From positions 8,521 through 72,520 of the forward strand of contig DIZW01000129.1 in assembly GCA_002428015.1 (NCBI GenBank): 64,000 bases of DNA, given 5' to 3'. This DNA is from Oxalobacteraceae bacterium UBA6018. Lineage in GTDB: Bacteria > Pseudomonadota > Gammaproteobacteria > Burkholderiales > Burkholderiaceae_D. This document shows, piece after piece, positions 8,869 through 17,346 of this stretch; the first letter of the stretch is position 1; the number at the start of each line of letters is the position of its first letter. Under the pieces are notes generated by a model, which was not told the DNA's origin, ran no database searches, and worked only from the letters and a program-made list of their open reading frames with translations. The position numbers were made by a program, and so were the translations under genes.

Positions 8869-9897
8869 ATGACCGAGCGCGACATCGCCGCCCTGCGACT
8901 GGCCAGCCAGCAGATCGGCGCCAGCGGTTTTTCCGACACCGCCGCGCTGGTGGCCCACATGGGCGCCATCCAGGCCCAGGACATGGGGCAGGCCCTGTGG
9001 GCGGTCGGCCTGCGCGTGCCCGGCGCCAGGGCCGGCGCGGTACGCGCGGCCATCGCGGCGCGCACCATCGTGCGCAGCTGGACCTTGCGCGGCACCTTGC
9101 ACCTGATGGCCGCGGCCGACCTGCGCTGGATGCTGGCGCTGGTGGCCGAGCGCAATATCGCCGCCGTGGCGGGACGTTTTGACCGCCTCGGACTGACCCG
9201 GTCCCTGCTGGCCAAGGCGGCCGGGCTGGTCGGGTCGGCCCTGGCGGGCGGCAAGACCATGGCGCGCGCCGAGCTGTTCGCGCTCCTGAACGCCAACGGC
9301 ATCGCCACCGACGCCAACCGCGGCAACCAGATCGTGTGGCGCCTCGCGCAGGACGCGCTGCTGTGCTGCGCCGGCCAGCAGGGCGCCCAGCCGGCCTTCG
9401 CCCTGCTCGACGAGTGGCTGCCCGGCGCCGCGCCGGCGCTCCCCCGCGACGAGGCGCTGGCGCGGCTGGCGCGGCGCTATTTCGTCAGCCACGGACCGGC
9501 CGCCACCGCCGATCTGGCCTGGTGGGCCGGGCTGACCCTGGCCGACGCCAGGCGCGCCGCAGCCGCCGACGGCCTGGTGGCGCGCGATGGCCTGTACATG
9601 GCCGCCGGCGCCGTGCCCGCCGCGGCCGGCGCGGTGCACCTGCTGCCCGGCTTCGACGAGTACCTGCTAGGCTACAAGCACCGCGCCGCCGTGCTGGACG
9701 CGGACCACGCGGTGCGCATCGTCCCGGGCGGCAATGGCATCTTCCGGCCGATGCTGGTGGTCGACGGGCGCATCGCGGGAACCTGGCAGCGCGATGCTGC
9801 CGGCGTCGCCACGATGCCCTTCGGACCGCTCAAGCGTGGCGCCGCCCCGGCCATCGCGGCCGCCGCGGCCCGTCTGGAGGCCTTCTGGGCGGGCTGA
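8869..9897 (+). CDS. Winged-helix DNA-binding protein of the AlkZ/YcaQ-like DNA glycosylase superfamily
   Basis: 342 residues from the ATG at 8869; an in-frame ATG at 8791 would overlap the previous gene and is less likely. The protein matches the HTH_42 (AlkZ-like) superfamily: VAHMGAIQAQDMGQALWAVGLR near the N-terminus, RSWTLRGTLHLM, GNQIVWRLAQDALL, LARRYFVSHGPAATADLAWWAGL and LLPGFDEYLLGYKHR. The IQAQD stretch has the Gln-x-Gln arrangement that is catalytic in AlkZ glycosylases, which remove interstrand crosslinks and alkylated bases. Activity is inferred from the family. Its place among sugar genes is probably incidental. Confidence 0.82.
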   Translation: MTERDIAALRLASQQIGASGFSDTAALVAHMGAIQAQDMGQALWAVGLRVPGARAGAVRAAIAARTIVRSWTLRGTLHLMAAADLRWMLALVAERNIAAVAGRFDRLGLTRSLLAKAAGLVGSALAGGKTMARAELFALLNANGIATDANRGNQIVWRLAQDALLCCAGQQGAQPAFALLDEWLPGAAPALPRDEALARLARRYFVSHGPAATADLAWWAGLTLADARRAAAADGLVARDGLYMAAGAVPAAAGAVHLLPGFDEYLLGYKHRAAVLDADHAVRIVPGGNGIFRPMLVVDGRIAGTWQRDAAGVATMPFGPLKRGAAPAIAAAAARLEAFWAG

Positions 9898-9964
9898 CGG
9901 GGGTGGCGGGAGTGCCGCACCGCACCAAAATAACGTGCCGACAATATTGCGCAAATCTGGAATA

Positions 9965-9999
9965 GAAACGTTTCCAATTGCCGGATTTTGGCATAAAAT
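9965..9999 (+). promoter_or_regulatory. Promoter and LacI-type operator of the GPH-GH94-GH3 genes
   Basis: A perfect 10-bp palindrome GAAACGTTTC (9965-9974), with the central CG typical of LacI-family operators, overlaps a weak -35 (TTTCCA, 9971-9976) spaced 17 bases from a good -10 (TAAAAT, 9994-9999). Transcription would begin near 10006, which favours the GTG at 10043 over the ATG at 9998 as the start of the next gene. The repressor may be the GntR-like protein at 16085-17113; this pairing is inference. Confidence 0.55.
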
Positions 10000-10042
10000 G
10001 CCTCGTCAGAACTCCCGTTTCCTGTCCTCTCGAAAGAACCTT

Positions 10043-11410
10043 GTGACTGCCACCGTCTTACCCTGGCGCGAAAAATTCAGCTACGGCATCGCCGACATGG
10101 GGTTCAATTTCTATTGGACCAACATCTCGACCTTCCTGCTGATCTACTACACGGACGTGTTCGGCCTCTCCGCGGCCGCTGCGGCCTCGATGATGTTCAT
10201 CATCAAGATCATCAACGCCTTTACCGACCCGCTGATCGGGGCCGCGGCCGACCGCACCACCAGCCGCTACGGCAAGTTCCGGCCCTACCTGCTGTGGGGC
10301 GCGCTGCCGCTGGCCGGCGCCGCCGTGCTGACCTACACCACGCCCGACCTGTCCGGCAACGGCAAGCTGCTGTGGGCCTACGGGACCTACTTGCTGATGA
10401 TGGTGTGCTACACCTGCGTCAACATCCCCTACAACGCCCTGTCCGGCGTGATGTCGAGCGATCCGCAGCAGCGCTCCGCCATCAACGGCCTGCGCTTCAT
10501 CTTCGCCTTCGTCGGCAGCACCCTGGTCACGGCGGCCACCCCGCTGCTGGTCAAGACGCTCGGCCACGGCGACGCGCGCCTGGGCTGGCAGCTGACCATG
10601 GCCCTGTGGGGCCTGGCCGCCACGGTGCTGTTCGCGCTGACCTTCTATCACACCCGCGAGCGCATCGCGCCGCCGCCCGGCCAGCACAACGCGGTGATGC
10701 AGGACATCCGCGACCTGTCGCGCAACCGCCCGTGGATGGCGCTGTTCGTGCTGGCGCTGATCATCATGGTCACCATCACCCTGCGCACCACCACCTCGGC
10801 CTACTACTTCAAGTACTACGTCGGGCGCCCCGAGCTGATGGCCAGCTTCGTGCCGGCCTACATGGTCGCCGCCAGCATCGGCGCCGCGCTGGCGCCCGTG
10901 CTGACCCGCTTCGTCGACAAGAAGCGCCTAATGATGATGCTCATGAGCGCCACCGCGATCATCTCCTGCCTGTTCTTCTTCATCCCCAAGGACCAGATCG
11001 CGCTGATGTACGCGCTGCAGATCGCGCTCGGCCTGGTGCTGGGGCCGAAGTCGCCGCTGGCGTTCTCGATGTACGCCGACACCGCCGACTACAATGAGTG
11101 GCGCACCGGGCGCCGCGCCACCGGCATGACCTTCGCCGCCGCCACCTTCTCGCAAAAGCTGGGCACCGCGGTCGCGGTGGCGGTGATCGGCGCCATCTTC
11201 ACCGCGCTCGGCTACGTGCCCAACGCCACCCAGAGCAGCGGCTCCCAGGCCGGCATCGTCTGGCTGATGTCCTTCATCCCCGGCATGTTCGCGCTGCTGG
11301 CGGTGATCGTCATGTTTTTCTACGACCTGGACGCGCCCAAGCTGGCCCGCATCGAGGCCGACCTGCAGGCGCGCAAGTCGCCCCAGCCCACTACAACGGA
11401 GATGCCTTAA
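10043..11410 (+). CDS. GPH-family (glycoside-pentoside-hexuronide) cation symporter
   Basis: Major-facilitator sugar symporter of the inner membrane with about twelve hydrophobic segments. The start at GTG 10043 gives 455 residues and the family N-terminus MTATVLPWREKFSYGIADMG; the ATG at 9998 would lie inside the predicted promoter. GPH motifs are visible: AFTDPLIGAAADRTTSRYGKFRPYLLWGA and, in the second half, SMYADTADYNEWRTGRRATG. It directly abuts the GH94 phosphorylase gene with no gap, so its substrate is probably a cello-disaccharide or cellobionate for intracellular phosphorolysis. The exact substrate is not visible in the sequence. Confidence 0.9.
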   Translation: MTATVLPWREKFSYGIADMGFNFYWTNISTFLLIYYTDVFGLSAAAAASMMFIIKIINAFTDPLIGAAADRTTSRYGKFRPYLLWGALPLAGAAVLTYTTPDLSGNGKLLWAYGTYLLMMVCYTCVNIPYNALSGVMSSDPQQRSAINGLRFIFAFVGSTLVTAATPLLVKTLGHGDARLGWQLTMALWGLAATVLFALTFYHTRERIAPPPGQHNAVMQDIRDLSRNRPWMALFVLALIIMVTITLRTTTSAYYFKYYVGRPELMASFVPAYMVAASIGAALAPVLTRFVDKKRLMMMLMSATAIISCLFFFIPKDQIALMYALQIALGLVLGPKSPLAFSMYADTADYNEWRTGRRATGMTFAAATFSQKLGTAVAVAVIGAIFTALGYVPNATQSSGSQAGIVWLMSFIPGMFALLAVIVMFFYDLDAPKLARIEADLQARKSPQPTTTEMP

Positions 11411-13771
11411 ATGCTACGCCCAACCGAGGATGGCAGCCGCTACGAGCTGCTGAGCCCCACCGCCATGCCGCAGGCGGCCGGCTTCCTGTGGAACCGCAAG
11501 ATGATGATCCAGGTGACCTGCCGCGGCTACGCGGTGGCCCAGTTCATGCAGCCGGAACCGGCCAAGTACGCGCACGCGCCGAACATGGAGGCCAAGTCCT
11601 TCATGCAGCCGGAGCAGGCCTATTTCGCCCACCATCCGGGGCGCTTCGTGTACATCAAGGACGAGGACAGCGGCGAGCTGTTCTCGGTGCCGCACGAGCC
11701 GGTGCGGCGCCAGCCGGACAGCTTCACCTTCTCGGTGGGGAAAAGCGACCTGGCCTGGAGCGTCGAGCACCTGGGCCTGCGGGTCGAGCTGCGCCTGTCG
11801 CTGCCGACCGACGACGTGCTCGAGATGTGGGCGCTGAGCGTGACCAACCTGTCGGGCCGCGCGCGCAATATCAGCGTCACGCCCTACTTCCCGATCGGGT
11901 ACATGTCGTGGATGAACCAGTCGGGCGAATACCGCGCCGATTTGGGCGGCATTGTCGCCAGCAGCGTGACGCCGTACCAGAAGGTGGCCGACTACTTCAA
12001 GAACAAGAACCTGAAGGACAAGACCTTCTTCCTGTGCGAGACCGCGCCCGATTCGTGGGAAGTGAACCAGGCCGCGTTCGAGGGCGAGGGCGGCCTGCAC
12101 GACCCGTCGGCCCTGCGCGCGGCCGCTCTGGCCAAGGGCGACGCGCGCTACGAGACCCCGGCCGCGGTGGTGCAGTACCGGCTGGCGCTGGAGGCCGGCG
12201 CGGTGGTGCGGCGGCGCTTCCTGTTCGGCCCGGCCTTCGACGACGCCGAGATCGCGCACCTGCGCGCCACCTACCTGAGCGAGCAGGCGTTCGCGCGCAG
12301 CGCCGCCGACTACGCCGACTACATCGCCGGCGGGCGCGGCGTGCTGCGCATCGCCACGCCCGACGCGGCGCTGGACAATTTCGTCAACCACTGGCTGCCG
12401 CGCCAGGTGTTCTACCACGGCGACGTGAACCGCCTGACCACCGATCCCCAGACCCGCAACTACCTGCAGGACAACATGGGCATGAGCTTCGTCAGGCCGG
12501 CCGTCATGCGCGCCGCCTTCCTGCACGCGCTCAGCCAGCAGGAGGAAAGCGGCGCCATGCCGGACGGGATCCTGCTGGCCGAAGGCGCCGAGCTCAAATA
12601 CATCAACCAGGTGCCGCACACCGACCATTGCGTGTGGCTGCCGGTGTGCCTGCAGGCCTATCTGGACGAAACGGCCGATTACGCGCTGCTTGATGAAATC
12701 GTTACCGACGCCGCCGGGCGCGGCCAGAGCGCGTTCGAGCGCGTCAGCCGCGCGATGGACTGGCTGCTGACCGAGCGCGACGAGCGCGGCCTGTCCTTCA
12801 TCGCCCAGGGCGACTGGTGCGACCCGATGAACATGGTCGGCTACCAGGGCCGCGGCGTGTCGGGCTGGCTGACGGTGGCGGCGGCCTACGCGCTGAACCT
12901 GTGGGCCGGCGTGTGCGAGCAGCTCGACCGGCCGGCGCCCGCGCAGCGCTTTCGCGCCGGCGCCGCCGCCATGAACGCGGCCGCCAACGAACACCTGTGG
13001 GACGGCGCCTGGTTCGCGCGCGGGATCACCGACGACAACGTCAAGTTCGGCATCAGCGCCGACATCGAGGGGCGCATCTACCTGAACCCGCAAGCCTGGT
13101 CGATTTTGTCGGGCGCGGCCAGCGCCACCCAGCGCGCCAGCATGCTGGCCGAGGTCGAGGCGCAGCTCGAATCGCCCTACGGCGTGACGATGTTCGCGCC
13201 CCCGTACAGCAAGATGCGCGACGACGTCGGCCGGGTCACCCAGAAGCATCCGGGGTCGGCCGAGAACGGGGCCGTATACAACCACGCTGCGATCTTCTAT
13301 ATTTTCAGCCTGTACAGCATCGGCGAGACCGAGCGCGCCTTCAAGCTGCTGCGCCAGATGATCCCCGGCCCGGGCGAGGCCGATTACCTGCAGCGCGGCC
13401 AGATGCCGGTGTTCATTCCGAACTACTACCGCGGCGCCCAGCACGAGTATCCGCGCACGGCCGGGCGTTCGAGCCAGCTGTTCAACACCGGCACCGTGTC
13501 GTGGGTGTACCGCTGCTTCATCGAGGGCCTGTGCGGGGTCAAGGGCGACGCCGAGGGGCTGACGATCCACCCCAACCTGCCCGCCGCGTGGCCGGGCATG
13601 CAGGTCGAGCGCACGTTCCGGGGCGCGCAGTTCAGATTGAATATCCGGCGCGCCGCGGTGGGCGAAGTCCAGCTATGGCAGGCCGGGCGCATGCTGCCCG
13701 GCGCCAGGGTGAATGCGATTATCGAGGGGGACACCTATGACCTCGACGTATTATTACCGATGATGCAATGA
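11411..13771 (+). CDS. GH94 phosphorylase, probable cellobionic acid phosphorylase
   Basis: 786 residues of the GH94 (alpha/alpha)6-barrel phosphorylase fold, without signal peptide, so cytosolic. The motif QGDWCDPMN (Asp468, Asp471) is the family active-site block; TPYFPIGYMSWMNQ, KYINQVPHTDHCVWLPV and the C-terminal AGRSSQLFNTGTVSW also fit. From what I recall, cellobionic acid phosphorylase of Saccharophagus binds the substrate carboxylate with an Arg and a Lys four residues apart (609/613); here Arg608 and Lys612 (GRVTQK) match in spacing and number. The reaction would be cellobionate plus phosphate to glucose-1-phosphate plus gluconate. The ATG directly follows the symporter stop, with GGAG upstream. 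Confidence 0.85.
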   Translation: MLRPTEDGSRYELLSPTAMPQAAGFLWNRKMMIQVTCRGYAVAQFMQPEPAKYAHAPNMEAKSFMQPEQAYFAHHPGRFVYIKDEDSGELFSVPHEPVRRQPDSFTFSVGKSDLAWSVEHLGLRVELRLSLPTDDVLEMWALSVTNLSGRARNISVTPYFPIGYMSWMNQSGEYRADLGGIVASSVTPYQKVADYFKNKNLKDKTFFLCETAPDSWEVNQAAFEGEGGLHDPSALRAAALAKGDARYETPAAVVQYRLALEAGAVVRRRFLFGPAFDDAEIAHLRATYLSEQAFARSAADYADYIAGGRGVLRIATPDAALDNFVNHWLPRQVFYHGDVNRLTTDPQTRNYLQDNMGMSFVRPAVMRAAFLHALSQQEESGAMPDGILLAEGAELKYINQVPHTDHCVWLPVCLQAYLDETADYALLDEIVTDAAGRGQSAFERVSRAMDWLLTERDERGLSFIAQGDWCDPMNMVGYQGRGVSGWLTVAAAYALNLWAGVCEQLDRPAPAQRFRAGAAAMNAAANEHLWDGAWFARGITDDNVKFGISADIEGRIYLNPQAWSILSGAASATQRASMLAEVEAQLESPYGVTMFAPPYSKMRDDVGRVTQKHPGSAENGAVYNHAAIFYIFSLYSIGETERAFKLLRQMIPGPGEADYLQRGQMPVFIPNYYRGAQHEYPRTAGRSSQLFNTGTVSWVYRCFIEGLCGVKGDAEGLTIHPNLPAAWPGMQVERTFRGAQFRLNIRRAAVGEVQLWQAGRMLPGARVNAIIEGDTYDLDVLLPMMQ

Positions 13772-13827
13772 GTTCTTTTATAACGATGGCGACGGAAGGA
13801 TCGAAAATGAAAACCAAGGGAGACAAG

Positions 13828-16014
13828 ATGAACAAACGTTGGGCGATGGCCTTGTCGGCCGCGCTGTGCACCCAGTTCGCGCAGCTGGCGCTGGCGGCCG
13901 AAGCCGGCCCGGACGAGCGGGCCGCCAAGGCGGTGGCCGCGATGACCATGGACGAGAAGATCCAGACCGTGTTCGGCTACTTCTCGACCGACTTCAAGGG
14001 CACCCCGAAGCCGAAGGACGGCGTGCCCAACTCGGCCGGCTTCGTCCAGGGCATAGCGCGGCTCGGCATTCCGCACCAGCAGCTGACCGACGCCGGCGTC
14101 GGCGTGGCGACCCAGCGCTCGGACAAGCCGCGCGAGCGCACCTCGCTGCCGGCCGGGATCCTGACCGCGGCGACCTGGAATCCGCAGCTCGGCTTCGCCG
14201 GCGGCGCCATGATCGGCAGCGAGGCGCGCCTGTCGGGCGAGAACGTGATGCTGGCCGGCGGCGTGAACCTGACGCGCGACGCGCGCAACGGCCGTAACTT
14301 CGAATACGGCGGCGAAGACCCGCTGCTGGCCGGTACCATGGTCGGCGAACAGATCCGCGGCATCCAGTCCAACCACATCATCGCCACCGTCAAGCACTAC
14401 GCCTTCAACGACCAGGAGACCGGGCGCAATATCCTCGACGTGAAGATCGCCGACGCCGCGGGCCGCATGTCGGACCTGCTGGCCTTCCAGATCGCCATCG
14501 AAAAGGGCGATCCCGGCTCCGTGATGTGCTCCTACAACCGGGTCAACGGCGACTACGCCTGCGAGAACGACTACCTGCTCAACCAGGTCCTCAAGCGCGA
14601 CTGGGGCTACAAGGGCTACGTGATGTCGGACTGGGGCGCGACCCACTCGACCATCCCGGCCGCGCTGCGCGGCCTGGACCAGCAGTCCGGCTGGCCGTTC
14701 GACCTGTCGCCTTATTTTAACGGCGCGCTCAAGGAAGCCGTGATCGACGGCCACGTGCCGGAGAAGCGCCTGGACGACATGGCGCGCCGCGTCCTGCGCA
14801 GCATGTACGCCAACGGCCTGATGGAGCACCCGGTCAAGATCGAAGGCGAGAAGATCGACCTGGCCGCCAACGGCAAGGTGTCGCAGGCCGACGCCGAGGA
14901 AGGCATCGTCCTGCTGAAGAACCAGGACCGCCTGCTGCCGCTGGCGAACACCTACAAGACCATCGCCATCATCGGCGGCCATGCCGACGTGGGCGTGCTC
15001 TCCGGTGGCGGCTCGGCCCAGGTGTATCCGGTCGGCGGCTCGCCGGTGGCCAACGAAGGTCCGGACGGCTTCCCCGGCCCGACCGTGTACCTGCCGTCCT
15101 CGCCGCTCAAGGCGCTGGCCGCGCGCATGCACGCCAAGTTCGTCTACATCGACGGCAAGGACGCCGCCGCCGCCGCCAAGCTGGCCGCCGCGAGCGACCT
15201 GGCGATCGTGTTCGCGACCCAGTGGACCGCCGAAAGCGTCGACCAGAAGAACCTGGCCCTGCCGAACAACCAGGACGTCACCATCGGCGCGGTCGCCGCG
15301 GCCAATCCGCACACCGTGGTGGTGCTGGAAACCGGCTCGCCGGTGACCATGCCCTGGCTGAAGAACGTGGGCGCCGTGGTTGAGGCGTGGTTCCCGGGCA
15401 GTAACGGCGGCGAGGCGATCGCGCGCGTGCTGACCGGCGAGGTCGACGCCTCCGGCCGCCTGCCGGCCACCTTCCCGATGTCCGAGGCGCAGCTGCCGCG
15501 TCCGGCCATCGATGGCACCGGCCTGGGCGAGCACCAGCGCTTCTCGGTCGACTACAACATCGAAGGCGCGGCGGTCGGCTACAAGTGGTTCGAGAAGAAG
15601 GGCTTGAAGCCCCTGTTCGCGTTCGGCCACGGCCTGTCGTACACCACCTTCACCTACGCCGACCTGAAGGCTGCGCCGAAGGACGGCAGCCTGGCGGTGT
15701 CGTTCAAGGTCACCAACAGCGGCGCGCGTGACGGCAAGGCCGTGCCGCAGGTGTACGTGTCGAAGGTCGGCGGCGGCTGGGAAGCGCCGAAGCGCCTGGG
15801 CGGCTGGGACAAGCTGGCGCTCAAGGCCGGCGAGAGCCGCGTGGCGCAGGTGGCGGTCGATTCGCGCACCCTGGCCGTGTTCGACGCCAAGGCGCGCAAG
15901 TGGAAGATCGCCGGCGGCGACTACATCGTGACCCTGGCCCAGGCCTCGGACGCACCTGTGTCCACGGTCAAGGTGCACGTGGCCGCGCGCGAGTTCGCGC
16001 CAGGCGGGCATTAA
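13828..16014 (+). CDS. GH3 beta-glucosidase, exported
   Basis: Starting at ATG 13828 (AGGGAGA site upstream; an ATG at 13807 with its own GGAAGG is an alternative) the 728-residue protein opens with a signal peptide ending near ALAAEA. The N-terminal barrel carries the GH3 nucleophile in YVMSDWGATHS and the substrate loop VKHYAFNDQETGR. The second domain has AEEGIVLLKN and EAWFPGSNGGEAIARVL, and a fibronectin-III-like domain begins at FAFGHGLSYTTF. It should release glucose from beta-linked gluco-oligosaccharides in the periplasm. It follows the GH94 gene by 56 bases and ends the cluster at a strong terminator. Confidence 0.93.
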   Translation: MNKRWAMALSAALCTQFAQLALAAEAGPDERAAKAVAAMTMDEKIQTVFGYFSTDFKGTPKPKDGVPNSAGFVQGIARLGIPHQQLTDAGVGVATQRSDKPRERTSLPAGILTAATWNPQLGFAGGAMIGSEARLSGENVMLAGGVNLTRDARNGRNFEYGGEDPLLAGTMVGEQIRGIQSNHIIATVKHYAFNDQETGRNILDVKIADAAGRMSDLLAFQIAIEKGDPGSVMCSYNRVNGDYACENDYLLNQVLKRDWGYKGYVMSDWGATHSTIPAALRGLDQQSGWPFDLSPYFNGALKEAVIDGHVPEKRLDDMARRVLRSMYANGLMEHPVKIEGEKIDLAANGKVSQADAEEGIVLLKNQDRLLPLANTYKTIAIIGGHADVGVLSGGGSAQVYPVGGSPVANEGPDGFPGPTVYLPSSPLKALAARMHAKFVYIDGKDAAAAAKLAAASDLAIVFATQWTAESVDQKNLALPNNQDVTIGAVAAANPHTVVVLETGSPVTMPWLKNVGAVVEAWFPGSNGGEAIARVLTGEVDASGRLPATFPMSEAQLPRPAIDGTGLGEHQRFSVDYNIEGAAVGYKWFEKKGLKPLFAFGHGLSYTTFTYADLKAAPKDGSLAVSFKVTNSGARDGKAVPQVYVSKVGGGWEAPKRLGGWDKLALKAGESRVAQVAVDSRTLAVFDAKARKWKIAGGDYIVTLAQASDAPVSTVKVHVAAREFAPGGH

Positions 16015-16047
16015 GCGAAAACCGGAGCGCCGATGGCGTTCCGCGGA

Positions 16048-16086
16048 GCGCGCCGGGCGTCGTCGACGCCGGCGCGCTTTTTTTTT
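16048..16086 (+). terminator. Strong Rho-independent terminator after the GH3 gene
   Basis: A 13-bp GC-rich stem with one bulged G (left arm 16048-16061, right arm 16065-16077, loop GTC) is followed by nine T (16078-16086). It separates the GH3 gene from the convergent LacI-family gene, whose stop codon it touches. Confidence 0.9.
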
Positions 16087-17113
16087 AGGCGCTCTCGCGT
16101 GCCATCAAGGTGAAGCCCAGGTCGATCCGGGTGACGGCCGGACGGCGTCCGTCGATGACCGCGCGCAGCAGCGTGGCCGCTTCGAAGCCGACCTGGTAGC
16201 GCGGCGTGCTGATGGTCGTCACCGACGGCTTCATCCAGGCCGACGCCGGCAGGTCGTTGAAGCCGCAGATGGCCAGCTGCTCGGGCACCGCGATGCCGCG
16301 CCGCTGGCACTGGTAGATGGCGCCGTGCGCGAGGTCGTCGTTGCAGCAGAAGATGGCGTCGCAATCGGGCGCCTTGGCCAGCATGCGGCCCAGCAGCTCG
16401 GCCCCCAGCGCGATGCTGGACGCTTCCGGCACCATCAATTCCAGGCGCGGATCGGCCAGGCCGGCCTCCTGCATGGCCTTGCGGTAGCCGGCCGCGCGCG
16501 CCAAGGTGCGCTCGTCGAGCTGGGCGCCGATGAAGGCGATGCGGCGGCGGCCTCGCTCGATCAGGTAGCGCGTCATCGTGTAGCCGGCGTCGAGCTGGGA
16601 AAAGCCCACCGACAGCTGGGCCGGATCGCTGGCCAGGTCCATCATCGATACCACCGGCACCCCGGAGCCGGCCAGCAGCTGCTCGACGCGCGGGCTGTGG
16701 GTCAGGCCGGACAGCAGGATCCCGTCCGGGTTCGACTGCAGGTAGGTGCCGAGCAGCTTCTCCTCCTCCGCGTCCGAGTAGCGCGTATTGCCGATCAGGA
16801 GCTGGTAATTGGCCGTGTCGACCACGGTCTGGATACCGTCGAGCACGGCGTTGAACACCACGTTCGACAGCGAAGGCACCAGCACCACGATGATGTTGGA
16901 CTGGCGCGAGGCGAGCGCGCGGGCGGCGCGGTTGGGCACGTAGCCGAGCACGTTGACGGCCAGCGCGACGCGCGCGCGCACCAGGTCCGACACCAGCTCC
17001 GGCTGGTTAAGCGCCCGCGACGCGGTCATGGTGGACACGCCGGCGTGCGCGGCCACGGCCGCGAGGGTGGTACGTCCGCTTGCGCGGCTCTTGGTGCTGC
17101 CCGTTTTGCTCAT
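16085..17113 (-). CDS. LacI-family repressor, closely GntR-like (gluconate-type)
   Basis: 342 residues from the ATG at 17113 (MSKTGSTKSR); upstream in-frame starts add residues not found in the family. A helix-turn-helix (VAAHAGVSTMTASRALNQPE) is followed by the hinge and periplasmic-binding-protein-like sensor domain. Many stretches recall E. coli GntR: LPSLTNQVF versus VPSLSNVVF, GARLDERT versus GAQLDERT, CTNDDLAVGAAFECQR versus CCNDDLAHGAIYQCQR, and the C-terminal LDLGFTL versus IDLGFTL. A gluconate-type ligand is therefore likely. Gluconate is also a product of cellobionate phosphorolysis, which makes regulation of the adjacent cluster plausible. It is convergent with the GH3 gene. Confidence 0.88.
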   Translation of the reverse strand: MSKTGSTKSRASGRTTLAAVAAHAGVSTMTASRALNQPELVSDLVRARVALAVNVLGYVPNRAARALASRQSNIIVVLVPSLSNVVFNAVLDGIQTVVDTANYQLLIGNTRYSDAEEEKLLGTYLQSNPDGILLSGLTHSPRVEQLLAGSGVPVVSMMDLASDPAQLSVGFSQLDAGYTMTRYLIERGRRRIAFIGAQLDERTLARAAGYRKAMQEAGLADPRLELMVPEASSIALGAELLGRMLAKAPDCDAIFCCNDDLAHGAIYQCQRRGIAVPEQLAICGFNDLPASAWMKPSVTTISTPRYQVGFEAATLLRAVIDGRRPAVTRIDLGFTLMARESA

Positions 17114-17206
17114 GTGTTTCAGCGAGTAGGAACTACAAATAGAGAAGTAGGATTTTGCCATGCTGTTGACTAAATGTCCGCATGGAAAATTGAATTTATG
17201 TTCTTG

Positions 17207-17222
17207 TGTGAGTTCACGCACA
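17207..17222. promoter_or_regulatory. Possible CRP-like site upstream of the GntR-like gene
   Basis: TGTGA-N6-GCACA differs by one base from the CRP-family consensus TGTGA-N6-TCACA, within the 233-base gap between the LacI-family gene and the efflux operon. Carbon control would suit a sugar regulator, but a single near-match in one gap is weak support. Confidence 0.3.
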
Positions 17223-17249
17223 GAACAGATGGGGTACAAACCTTAAAGT

Positions 17250-17318
17250 AGGGCTGTCTCTTTCAGGACATCCCTAGTTTTGGACTTCGCCCGCTCTCAT
17301 ACAGCGGGCATTTTTTTT
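17250..17318 (+). terminator. Hairpin plus orphan plus-strand intrinsic terminator; possible 3' end of a small RNA
   Basis: The hairpin AGGG-c-TGTC / GACA-t-CCCT (17250-17275) is followed by a 7-bp stem GCCCGCT (17289-17295) with AGCGGGC (17303-17309), then A and eight T (to 17318). The T-run makes it a plus-strand terminator, yet no plus-strand gene lies within more than 1 kb upstream: the neighbours on both sides are on the minus strand. A short untranslated transcript starting in 17114-17240 would explain it. Confidence 0.5.
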
Positions 17319-17346
17319 GGCCGCGCGCCGCCCGTGTATTGACAGC

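Noticed and set aside
9998..10042. ATG at 9998 as the start of the GPH symporter
   Set aside because: It falls inside the predicted -10 element; the GTG at 10043 gives the family length and N-terminus.
17114..17346. tRNA gene
   Set aside because: The hairpins do not form a cloverleaf, there is no CCA or T-arm consensus, and the second hairpin is a terminator.
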